Part shown: one piece after another, positions 57,133 to 64,000 of the stretch | Layout: every line of letters starts with the position of its first letter | How positions within the stretch are numbered: the stretch's first letter is position 1 | Made by a program: the position numbers and the translations under genes | The notes under the pieces: generated by a model | What the model was told of the DNA's origin: nothing | Database searches by the model: none | The model's input: only the letters and a program-made list of their open reading frames with translations | Origin: Phyllobacteriaceae bacterium UBA1940 | Lineage (GTDB): Bacteria > Pseudomonadota > Alphaproteobacteria > Rhizobiales > Rhizobiaceae | Reading direction: 5' to 3' | Length of the DNA stretch: 64,000 nucleotides | Assembly (NCBI GenBank): GCA_002336975.1 | Contig: DDFA01000113.1 | Span: forward strand, 41,906 to 105,905

Positions 57133-59079
57133 TCAAGCCACCCCCGCGATGGCGCGCGCGAACTCGTTTGCCGAGAACGGTTCGAGGTCGTCGACCTGTT
57201 CGCCGACGCCGATGAAATAGACCGGCAGCCTGTGCTTGGCGGCAATCCCCACCAGGATGCCGCCGCGCGCGGTGCCGTCGAGTTTTGTCATCACCAGCCC
57301 GTTGACGCCTGCGACATTGCGAAAAATCTCGACCTGGTTGAGCGCGTTCTGGCCGGTGGTGGCGTCAACCGTCTGCAACACGGTGTGCGGCGCGTCGGGG
57401 TCGAGCTTTCCGAGCACGCGGACGATCTTTTCCAGCTCGGCCATCAGCTCGGTCTTGTTCTGCAGCCGGCCGGCGGTGTCGATGATCAGCACGTCCGAAC
57501 CTGCTTCCTTCGCTTGCTCGAATGCGTCGTAGGCGAGGCCCGCGGCGTCGGCGCCGAGCCTGGTCGCGACCACCGGCGAGCCGGTGCGCTCGCCCCAGAT
57601 TTTCAGCTGTTCGATGGCCGCGGCGCGAAACGTGTCGCCGGCCGCCAGCATGACGTTCAGCCCGCCCTGACGCAGCTTGGCCGCCAGCTTGCCGATGGTG
57701 GTGGTCTTGCCGGTGCCGTTGACGCCGACGACGAGGATGACATGCGGCTTGTGCGACAGGTCGAGCTCCAGCGGCATCGCCACCGGCTTCAGCACCTTCT
57801 CGATCTCGGTCGCCATCACGGCGCGCACCTCGGCGTCGGAAATGTCGCGGCCCAGCCGGGTGGCGGCGAGCGTATCGGTGACGCGCAGCGCCGTCTCGAC
57901 GCCGAGGTCGGCGCGGATCAAGACGTCCTCAAGATCCTGCAGCGTCTCCTCGTCGAGCTTCTTCTTGGTGAAGACGCCGGTGATCGACGACGACAATTGC
58001 TGCGAGGAGCGCGACAGGCCGGCGCGCATGCGCTGGAACCAGGACAGTTTTGGCGCGGGCGCGGCGATGACCGGCTCGGCCTTTTGCTCGACGGTTTTTG
58101 TGACCGTGACTTTTCCGGCGGCCGGCTTTGGCGGCTCCGCCGCAGGCGGCGGCGCGGCAATTTCGACAGAAGGAGGGGACGGCGGCGGCTCGACAATCGG
58201 GGGTTCGGGCGCAATCGCGGCGTCCAGCGGCGCGGCCGGCGTCGGCTCGGGCACACGGATCGGCGGCGCGATTTCGGCGACCGGCGGCGTTGTCTCGACA
58301 AGGGCGGCCGGCGCTTCAGGCAGTGGCTCCGGCTCGATAACCGGTTCCGGCGCCACCGCCGGCAGATCGGACAGCGGCTGCGGTTCCGGCGCAAGCTCCT
58401 CACGCAGCGGGGCCGCCGCAGGCTGTTCGGGCTGGCGGCTCGGCGGCAGGAATTCCGCCCGCGCCTCGACCTTTGCCGGTTCGGGCGCTGGCGCTGCGGG
58501 AGGCTCCGGTTTCGCCTCGACCGGCGGCTGGGTCTTCGCGTCCGGTTTGCCCAGCAGCTTGTCGAACATGCGCCGCATGCCGCCTGGTTGCGCCTTCGCG
58601 GCGGGAGCCGGCGGGGACTCGGGCGTCGGTTCGAAGAGCGGCGGCGCGGGGGCTTCTTCCGGCGGCTCGGGGATTTCAGCGGGCGCTGCGGGACTTTCGG
58701 CATGCTCCGCCGGTTCGGACGGGATTTCGGCAGGCGCGGGCTGCGGTGGAACCTCGGGCGGCGCCGGTTCGGGCGTCGGTTCGAAGGGCGCCGGAGCGGG
58801 GGTCTCTTCCGGCGGCCCGGGAATTTCAGCGGGCGCGGCGGGATTGTCGGTAGGGGTGGCCGGTTCAGACGGGATTTCGGCAGGCGCGGGCTGCGCCGGA
58901 ATCTCGACCGGCTGCGGCTCGGCCGGCTGTTCGGCGATCGCTTCGGCGAAGACAGGAGCCTCGGCGGCAACGGCCGCCGCCTGATCGACGGCAGATTCCG
59001 CGACCGCCGCGCCGTCCCCGGTTTCCTCGACCTGTTTCGAGCCGAAGGAGAACACCTTCTTGATGAAATTGAACGCCAT
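57133..59079 (-). CDS. ftsY: Signal recognition particle receptor FtsY
   Basis: FtsY docks SRP-ribosome complexes at the membrane. The 648-aa protein is long: residues 1-345 are a disordered Pro/Ala/Glu-rich region and only 346-648 are the NG domain. G1 is VGVNGTGKTTTIGKLA (451-466), G3 DTAGRLQNK (534-542), G4 TKLDGTARGG (598-607). Residues 61-110 and 111-160 are near-identical 50-residue tandem repeats (58600-58899 in DNA). The ATG overlaps the mtaB stop by one base. Confidence 0.96.
   Translation of the reverse strand: MAFNFIKKVFSFGSKQVEETGDGAAVAESAVDQAAAVAAEAPVFAEAIAEQPAEPQPVEIPAQPAPAEIPSEPATPTDNPAAPAEIPGPPEETPAPAPFEPTPEPAPPEVPPQPAPAEIPSEPAEHAESPAAPAEIPEPPEEAPAPPLFEPTPESPPAPAAKAQPGGMRRMFDKLLGKPDAKTQPPVEAKPEPPAAPAPEPAKVEARAEFLPPSRQPEQPAAAPLREELAPEPQPLSDLPAVAPEPVIEPEPLPEAPAALVETTPPVAEIAPPIRVPEPTPAAPLDAAIAPEPPIVEPPPSPPSVEIAAPPPAAEPPKPAAGKVTVTKTVEQKAEPVIAAPAPKLSWFQRMRAGLSRSSQQLSSSITGVFTKKKLDEETLQDLEDVLIRADLGVETALRVTDTLAATRLGRDISDAEVRAVMATEIEKVLKPVAMPLELDLSHKPHVILVVGVNGTGKTTTIGKLAAKLRQGGLNVMLAAGDTFRAAAIEQLKIWGERTGSPVVATRLGADAAGLAYDAFEQAKEAGSDVLIIDTAGRLQNKTELMAELEKIVRVLGKLDPDAPHTVLQTVDATTGQNALNQVEIFRNVAGVNGLVMTKLDGTARGGILVGIAAKHRLPVYFIGVGEQVDDLEPFSANEFARAIAGVA
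58600..58899 (-). repeat. 150-bp tandem duplication inside ftsY
   Basis: Two adjacent 150-bp units encode 50-residue repeats with the pattern QPAPAEIPSEPA, PAAPAEIP, FEPTPE. For example GGGATTTCGGCAGGCGCGGG occurs at 58871 and again at 58721, exactly 150 bases apart. It is in-frame and lies in the disordered acidic domain. Confidence 0.85.
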
Positions 59080-60359
59080 CAGGCCGCCTGTCTTGTCGGT
59101 TCGGCGACCAGCCGTTCGCCGTCATCGCCGGTTACGATCGACTCGACGATCTCGCCGGGCCGGCCGGCGTCGATCGCCGCCAGCGTAAACCCTTCGGTGC
59201 GCCCCAGCCCGCCGCGTTCGATCAGGATCGACTGCCGTGTGCCGGCAAGGGCGGCGAGATGCCTGCGGTAGGCGCGCTCGCCGGCTGCGCGCAACGCCGC
59301 CGCCCGCTGCTTGACCACGTCACGCGGCAGCTGCGGCATGCGCGCCGCCGGCGTGCCCTTGCGCGGCGAATAGGGAAAAACATGCAGATTGGTCAGGCCG
59401 CACTCCTCGACGATTCTTAGCGAGTTCTCGAACATCTCGTCGGTTTCGGTCGGGAACCCGGCGATGATGTCGGCGCCGAAGACGATGTCGGGGCGCAGCC
59501 CGCGCACCTCCTCGCAGAAACGGATCGAATCGTCGCGCAGATGCCGGCGCTTCATCCGCTTCAGGATCATGTCGTCGCCCGATTGCAGCGACAGGTGCAG
59601 ATGCGGCATCAGCCGGCTCTCGCAGGCGATCGCCTCCATCAGCTCGTCGTCGGCCTCGATCGAATCGATCGACGACAGCCGCAGCCGCTTCACCTCGGGC
59701 GCCTGGCGCAAAATGGTCTTCACCAGCCTGCCGAGCTTCGGCGCACCCGGCAGATCGGGGCCGTAGCTGGTCAGGTCGACGCCCGACAGCACCACCTCGT
59801 TGTAGCCATTGCCGGCCAGCCGCCTGATCTGCTCGACCACCGCGCCCATCGGCACCGAGCGCGAATTGCCCCGGCCATAGGGAATGATGCAGAAGGTGCA
59901 GCGATGGTCGCAGCCGTTCTGCACCTGCACGAAGGCGCGCGCCCGGCCCTCGATGGCGTCGACCATGTGCGAGGCGGTTTCGCGCACGCTCATGATGTCG
60001 TTGACGCGGGCCTTTTCATAGTCGTTGACGCCGAAATCCGGCAGCGCGCGGTAGGACTGGGCCTTCAGCTTTTCCTCATTGCCGAGCACCAGGTCGACTT
60101 CGTCCATGCCGGCGAACGTGTCCGGTTCGGTCTGCGCCGCGCAGCCTGTGACGACGATGCGGGCGCCGGGGTTGTCGCGCCGCGCCTTGCGGATCGCCTG
60201 CTTGGCCTGGCGCACCGCTTCAGCGGTGACGGCGCAGGTGTTGAACACCACCGCGCCGCCGTCGAGTTCGCCGATGCCCGATGCGTTGGCCTCGCGCCGC
60301 ATCACCTCGGATTCATAGGTGTTCAGCCTGCAGCCAAATGTGACGATGTCGACCGCCAT
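59079..60359 (-). CDS. mtaB: tRNA t6A37 methylthiotransferase MtaB
   Basis: MtaB adds a methylthio group to t6A37 of tRNAs, giving ms2t6A. The 426-aa radical-SAM protein has an N-terminal UPF0004 domain with three cluster Cys residues (TFGCRLNTYES, FNTCAVTAEA, VTGCAAQ), the radical-SAM CDHRCTFCIIPYGRG at about residues 150-164, and a C-terminal TRAM-like domain. The ATG at 60359 is the family start; the in-frame codon at 60407 lies in the repeat. Confidence 0.95.
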   Translation of the reverse strand: MAVDIVTFGCRLNTYESEVMRREANASGIGELDGGAVVFNTCAVTAEAVRQAKQAIRKARRDNPGARIVVTGCAAQTEPDTFAGMDEVDLVLGNEEKLKAQSYRALPDFGVNDYEKARVNDIMSVRETASHMVDAIEGRARAFVQVQNGCDHRCTFCIIPYGRGNSRSVPMGAVVEQIRRLAGNGYNEVVLSGVDLTSYGPDLPGAPKLGRLVKTILRQAPEVKRLRLSSIDSIEADDELMEAIACESRLMPHLHLSLQSGDDMILKRMKRRHLRDDSIRFCEEVRGLRPDIVFGADIIAGFPTETDEMFENSLRIVEECGLTNLHVFPYSPRKGTPAARMPQLPRDVVKQRAAALRAAGERAYRRHLAALAGTRQSILIERGGLGRTEGFTLAAIDAGRPGEIVESIVTGDDGERLVAEPTRQAA

Positions 60360-60382
60360 CAGCATCCGCCTTCGCGGATCTG

Positions 60383-60476
60383 ACCCCCACCCCTTACCCC
60401 TCCCCACGAGGGGGAGGAGAAGCGTGAGACGTCGATGACCCCCTCCCCCTTGTGGGGAGGGGTAAGGTGCGGAGGT
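60383..60476. repeat. Hairpin repeat, copy 2 (mtaB-dapF gap)
   Basis: Perfect 16-bp arms CCTTACCCCTCCCCAC (60392-60407) and GTGGGGAGGGGTAAGG (60452-60467), with flanking ACCCCCACC and the core GAGACGTCGA at 60427-60436, shared with copy 1. It sits between the dapF stop and the mtaB start. Confidence 0.75.
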
Positions 60477-60498
60477 GAACAGGCGGGCGCGAAGACCA

Positions 60499-61380
60499 TC
60501 AGGCCGCGCTTTCCGCGTCGCGGGTCCAGGCGCCGGTGGCGGGATCGAACACGCCGGAAAATTCCCATTCGGCCGGGCCGGTGAGGATGACGTGGTCGTC
60601 GCCGCGCCATTCGACGGCGAGCAGCCCGCCGGGCTGGCGGATCGACACGGTACGATGGGTGCGGCCGGTGCGCGCCGCCGACACGGCGGTGGCGCAGGCG
60701 GCGGAGCCGCAGGCCTGGGTCAACCCGGCGCCGCGCTCCCAGGTGCGCATGACGATCTCGTTTGCCGAAATCACCTGGACGATGGAAATATTGGCGCGCT
60801 CGGGAAAGATCGGATGGTTTTCAAGCAACGGCCCGAAGCGGTCGAGATCGTAGCTCCACACATCCTGGTCGACCCAGAAGATGGCGTGCGGATTGCCCAT
60901 CGAGGCGACCGAGGGCGAATGCAGCACCGGCGCGTCGATCGGGCCGATCTGCAGTTCGATGGCGCGGGTGTCGGCGAATTCCTCGGCCAGCGGGATGTCC
61001 TGCCAGCCGAAGCGCGGCTTGCCCATGTCGACCGACACCGAACCGTCGGGGTGCTCCTGGGCGTTGAGAATGCCGGCCAGCGTTTCGAAGGTGAACAGCT
61101 TGCGGCCGGTCTCGGCGGCCAGCGCCTGCACCACGCATCGGGTTCCGTTGCCGCAGGCCTGCGCCGACGAACCGTCGGAATTGAGGATCTCGATATAGAA
61201 ATCGGTTCCGGGCGTCCTGGGATCGTGGATCGCCATGATCTGGTCGAACCGGGTCGCCGCTTCGGCGTTCAGCGCGATCGCGGCCGCCGGCGACACGCGC
61301 GCCCCGGAGCCGCGCATGTCGGCGACGATGATCTCGTTGCCGGCGCCGTTCATCTTGGCGAATGGTAGTGTCGCGGCCAT
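60499..61380 (-). CDS. dapF: Diaminopimelate epimerase DapF
   Basis: DapF converts L,L- to meso-diaminopimelate for lysine and peptidoglycan. The 293-aa cofactor-free epimerase starts [21 protein letters not shown], with the two catalytic Cys residues in [12 protein letters not shown] (first half) and [13 protein letters not shown] (second half). It is first in the minus-strand run to ftsY and yciB. Confidence 0.97.
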   Translation of the reverse strand: MAATLPFAKMNGAGNEIIVADMRGSGARVSPAAAIALNAEAATRFDQIMAIHDPRTPGTDFYIEILNSDGSSAQACGNGTRCVVQALAAETGRKLFTFETLAGILNAQEHPDGSVSVDMGKPRFGWQDIPLAEEFADTRAIELQIGPIDAPVLHSPSVASMGNPHAIFWVDQDVWSYDLDRFGPLLENHPIFPERANISIVQVISANEIVMRTWERGAGLTQACGSAACATAVSAARTGRTHRTVSIRQPGGLLAVEWRGDDHVILTGPAEWEFSGVFDPATGAWTRDAESAA

Positions 61381-61483
61381 CGCGGCTCATCAACCTCTTT
61401 TGTTGGCCGGTATATGGCGGAAGCGGCGGGAAATTACCAGTGTTGAGGGCGGTCAGGCGAATGCGCCGGCAGCCATGTTCCCC

Positions 61484-62059
61484 TCAGGCGGCAATCTCGA
61501 AGCTCACGTCAAAGCTGGTCGTCTTGTTGGAATACGCATCCTTGACTGCATAGGTGGCGACATAGCGGCCGGGAGGCGCTCCGTTCAGCTTGAGATCGAG
61601 CTTCAGGAAGAACTCCTTGTTGAACGCCCGCACCTGTTGGCGGGCCTTCATGATGCCCTTGCCGGACCAGACCATCTTGCCCGCCGCGTTCTTCAATTCG
61701 ATGTCGACATCGGCGCCGATTTCCGATCCGCCGGTATTGTTGCGTCCCAGCGCATAGCCGGCCAGTTCCACATACACCGCAATCGGTTCGCCCGGCTTGT
61801 AGACGTCGCTGGCCCGGGGCGCATAGACGCCAAAGCCATCAGCACTGTCGATCTGCGTGACGTTGCTGGCCGTCAGCGGCATCTTCGCCCAGACCTCATC
61901 ATAGGCGCTCCTGATGGCGTTCATCGCGCCAGCGGGGTCATTGGCCTCCAGCAATCGCTCGGCTTCTGTCGCCTTGTCGACAATCGGGCCAGCGAGCGAT
62001 TGCAATGGAGAAAGCGCCAGCAGAATTGCCGGGGCGAGGACCAGCGATGCGTGTCTCAT
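61484..62059 (-). CDS. Exported protein of unknown function
   Basis: A 191-aa protein with a signal peptide (MRHASLVLAPAILLALSPLQSLA). The first 50 mature residues are helical (IVDKATEAERLLEANDPAGAMNAIRSAYDEVW); the rest is predicted beta-rich, with GVYAPRASDVYKPGEPIAVYVELAGYA and ending YVATYAVKDAYSNKTTSFDVSFEIA, which reads like an immunoglobulin-type sandwich. I do not recognise the family. The ATG at 62059 gives the clean signal; an upstream one at 62089 does not. Confidence 0.8.
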   Translation of the reverse strand: MRHASLVLAPAILLALSPLQSLAGPIVDKATEAERLLEANDPAGAMNAIRSAYDEVWAKMPLTASNVTQIDSADGFGVYAPRASDVYKPGEPIAVYVELAGYALGRNNTGGSEIGADVDIELKNAAGKMVWSGKGIMKARQQVRAFNKEFFLKLDLKLNGAPPGRYVATYAVKDAYSNKTTSFDVSFEIAA

Positions 62060-62099
62060 TGGTTGCAGTTCACCACACACTGATTGCATCGTCCAGTCG

Positions 62100-63095
62100 C
62101 TACAACTCCCAAATCTCGCCGGGCAGCATCGGCCGGAACCGGTCGCGGGGAATGCCTTCGCGGTCGAGCGCCTGGTGCAGCAGGTCGCGCGGCTCCTCCA
62201 CCGGTTCGTCGGTGAGCTGGAACGTCCCCCAGTGCATGCCGCCGGCGAAGTCCGCGCCGACCAGCCCGAACGCCTCGACCGCCTGGTCGGGGTTCTGGTG
62301 CTGGCCGTCCATGAACCAGCGCGGCTCGTAGGCGCCGATGGGGATCATGGCGAAGCGGAAGCGGCCGTGCTTGTCGCGCGCGGCGCGGAAGTTTCGGCCC
62401 TCGTGAAAGCCGGTGTCGCCGGCGAAATAGATCTTTCCGGCCGCCGTCTCGACCACGAAGGCGCACCACAGCGCCATGCGCCGGTCGCCCGAGCCGCGCG
62501 CCGACCAGTGATGCGCCGGCTCGGCGTGAACGGTCGCCCCTGCATGGGTCAGCGCTCCGCCCCAGTCGAGCGCATGGGTTCGCATGCCTGGAACCGCCCG
62601 TGCGAGGATGGCGTCGTTGCCGAGCGGCGTCACCACCAGCGGGTCGTGCGTGCGTTTCAGCCGCGTCAGCGTCGCCACGTCCATGTGGTCGTAATGATTG
62701 TGGCTGAGCAGCACGAGGTCGAGAGGCGGCAGGTCGTCGAAGGCGATGCCGGGCGCGTTGACCCGCTTCGGCCCGGCGAAGCTGAACGGCGAGGCGCGCT
62801 GCGACCAGACCGGGTCGGTCAGGATGTTCAGGCCCGCCGCCTGGAACAGCACGGTGGCGTGGCCCACCATCGTCACGACGATGCGGCCGTCGTCCACCCG
62901 CGCCGGCGGCGTCGCCTGGCCGTGCGGGCTTGGCCATTGCGCCGGCCATCTGGCGCGCCCGCCGCCGAACTGCCAGCGCAGCAGGTCGCCAAGGCCACGC
63001 GGCGTCACGCCGTCGGGGTTGAAGAAGACCCGGCCGTCGAAATGGTCGCTGAGCGGACCGCGATAGTAGCGATTGGCGGCCGGGGCGCGTTTCAC
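62100..63095 (-). CDS. Metallo-beta-lactamase fold hydrolase, NAPE-PLD-like
   Basis: A 331-aa zinc hydrolase. The core shows VGHATVLFQAAGLNILTDPVWS, the ligand motif LLSHNHYDHMD, AEPAHHWSARGSGDRR, FAGDTGFH and PIGAYEPRWFM, as in NAPE-PLD/RomA-type phospholipase D-like and UlaG-like enzymes. The substrate is unknown. GTG at 63095 is chosen because GGAG is eight bases upstream and homology starts soon after; the open frame extends further up without conserved sequence. Confidence 0.88.
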   Translation of the reverse strand: MKRAPAANRYYRGPLSDHFDGRVFFNPDGVTPRGLGDLLRWQFGGGRARWPAQWPSPHGQATPPARVDDGRIVVTMVGHATVLFQAAGLNILTDPVWSQRASPFSFAGPKRVNAPGIAFDDLPPLDLVLLSHNHYDHMDVATLTRLKRTHDPLVVTPLGNDAILARAVPGMRTHALDWGGALTHAGATVHAEPAHHWSARGSGDRRMALWCAFVVETAAGKIYFAGDTGFHEGRNFRAARDKHGRFRFAMIPIGAYEPRWFMDGQHQNPDQAVEAFGLVGADFAGGMHWGTFQLTDEPVEEPRDLLHQALDREGIPRDRFRPMLPGEIWEL

Positions 63096-63234
63096 GGCAA
63101 TGTCTCCAGTCGTGGATGCGTCGCCCCGGTCGAGCCGGGCTGGACGCGTGCGTCGGTTCGTCACCGCTGTTTGGCCTATTGCGGGCGGCGTGAAAAGCCC
63201 GGAAGCTTGGCGCGGCGACAGGCAGGAGCAAACG

Positions 63235-63672
63235 ATGGTCAAGAAACGTATCGGCGATCCCTGGATGCCGGCGGACCGGTTCGGCCGGTCACTGCCGCGC
63301 GGGCTCGGCCTCAACCTGCTCGTGCCGGAGATCGAGCCGATGCGCGGGTTCTGCGAGCAGGTGCTCGGCGGTCGCGTCGTCTACGCCGATCCCGATTTCT
63401 GCGTCGTCGATCTGGCGGGCTCGGTCCTGTTGCTGCACGCCGACCACAGCTATCGCGACCATGCGATGGCCGGCGTCGTCGCCGATGTCGAGATCAGGGG
63501 CCAGGGCGCCGAAATCCGGCTCTACGGCGTCGACCCCGATGAGATCGAACGCCGCGCCCGCGAGGCCGGCCATACGGTGCTGTCAGGCTCGATCGACAAG
63601 CCGCACGGCCTGCGCGAGTGTCATGTTGTCGGCCCAAACGGCTATGTCTTTGTCCCGGGATGCACAATTTGA
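63235..63672 (+). CDS. VOC (glyoxalase/bleomycin-resistance fold) family protein
   Basis: A 145-aa single-domain VOC protein: LGLNLLVPEIEPMRGFCEQVLGGRVVYADPDFCVVDLAGSVLL (only short parts conserved) and GLRECHVVGPNGYVFVPG at the end, where glyoxalases place a metal-binding Glu. The substrate is unknown. The ATG at 63235 follows GGCAGGAGCAAACG. It is divergent from the NAPE-PLD-like gene. Confidence 0.85.
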   Translation: MVKKRIGDPWMPADRFGRSLPRGLGLNLLVPEIEPMRGFCEQVLGGRVVYADPDFCVVDLAGSVLLLHADHSYRDHAMAGVVADVEIRGQGAEIRLYGVDPDEIERRAREAGHTVLSGSIDKPHGLRECHVVGPNGYVFVPGCTI

Positions 63673-63793
63673 GCATCTTGCGTTCGTTGCAAAGACAATA
63701 TTAAGCATCTTTACGTGCAACTGACCGTAACGCTGCCACGTTTGTGTGGTTCGAGCGGTCAACCGGGATACGGCCGGCGGTGCGGAGAGCCTT

Positions 63794-64000
63794 ATGACGA
63801 CGATCACGACGACTTCTCATTCGCTGGCGAAGCGCGGCGCGATGCTTGCGCTCGTGGCGCTCGCCGCCGCCGGCTGCCAGTCTTCGCGGTTCGATTCGAT
63901 CAATACCCGGCCCGAGCCGCTGACGCCGGCGCCGTCGGGCCAGGTGACATCGGGCCAGCTGCCGCCGCCCACCGCCAGCGGCCCGACCGATCCGGCGGCG
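63794..64000 (+). CDS. Omp19-like outer-membrane lipoprotein (5' part)
   Basis: The first 69 residues of a lipoprotein: MTTITTTSHSLAKRGAMLAL, then VALAAAGC with the acylated Cys28, then QSSRF and a Pro/Ser-rich linker (LTPAPSGQVTSGQLPPP). The GCQSSR start and linker recall Brucella Omp19, whose later part is an AprI/Inh protease-inhibitor domain; here that part lies outside the window. GCGGAGAGCCTT precedes the ATG. The 121-bp gap before it shows no gene. Confidence 0.75.
   Translation, partial: MTTITTTSHSLAKRGAMLALVALAAAGCQSSRFDSINTRPEPLTPAPSGQVTSGQLPPPTASGPTDPAA

Noticed and set aside
1..64000. CRISPR arrays, prophage or transposase genes
   Set aside because: No regularly spaced direct repeats, phage structural genes or transposase motifs were seen anywhere in the window.

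Overview
The window is a stretch of alphaproteobacterial chromosome, almost certainly Hyphomicrobiales (Rhizobiales) and nearest in layout to Mesorhizobium/Phyllobacteriaceae relatives. The reasons are the rhizobial his cluster with embedded DUF2628 and DUF1330 genes, the hslV-GNAT-hslU-DUF1402 order, the ppsR-oriC-hemE junction, the mnmE-mnmG-rsmG-parA-parB run with parS sites, a PhaR-type PHB locus, and an Omp19-like lipoprotein at the right edge. Base composition is high-GC throughout except for one short AT-rich island at 1.4-2.2 kb. No phage, CRISPR array, insertion sequence with a transposase, or rRNA operon is visible.

Layout. 0-5.1 kb: histidine genes on the minus strand (hisB, DUF2628, hisH, DUF1330, hisA, hisF, hisE), broken between hisA and hisF by an opposite-strand, AT-rich DUF3800 gene, and between hisF and hisE by a 358-bp palindrome-rich element with 33-bp terminal inverted repeats. 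5.3-8.7 kb: HslVU protease with an embedded acetyltransferase, then DUF1402. 8.7-16.3 kb: cell-wall, export and housekeeping genes (xre, smr, mltA, tim44-like, fxsA, secB, dnaQ, coaE, aroE, maf, ppsR). 16.35-16.74 kb: predicted chromosomal replication origin (DnaA boxes, AT-rich tract, GANTC sites). 16.7-27.4 kb: hemE, hemJ, rho, a DUF255 thioredoxin-domain protein, mnmE, mnmG, rsmG, parA, parB, with three good parS sites at 23.07, 23.12 and 25.10 kb and a degenerate one inside hemE. Genes mostly point away from the predicted origin on both sides, as expected for leading-strand bias.

27.5-33.7 kb: purE-purK, rpmJ, a secreted TPR protein, an alpha/beta hydrolase, a lysoplasmalogenase-like protein, an EamA transporter, a DUF3108 protein and tRNA-Glu(CTC). 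33.8-39.9 kb: a five-gene sugar or glycerophosphodiester-type ABC operon with its DeoR regulator, divergent from a metallophosphoesterase. 39.9-41.1 kb: RibD_C-like reductase coupled to pyroglutamyl peptidase. 41.2-47.6 kb: Pho box, pstSCAB, phoU, phoB (no phoR here). 47.7-50.6 kb: a vanadium-haloperoxidase/acid-phosphatase superfamily protein coupled to a CRTAC1/UnbV-type protein. 50.6-56.2 kb: ispA, mtgA, rpmF, a small membrane protein, phaR, phaA, phaB. 56.3-61.4 kb: minus-strand dapF, mtaB, ftsY, yciB with two copies of a hairpin repeat. 61.5-64 kb: a secreted unknown, an NAPE-PLD-like hydrolase, a VOC protein and the start of an Omp19-like lipoprotein.

Most of the window is ordinary conserved rhizobial chromosome. 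The parts most worth follow-up are the oriC/parS domain, the two insertions in the his cluster, the haloperoxidase-like/CRTAC1 pair beside the Pho genes, and the dispersed palindromic repeats. All calls were made by reading; no database search was run.
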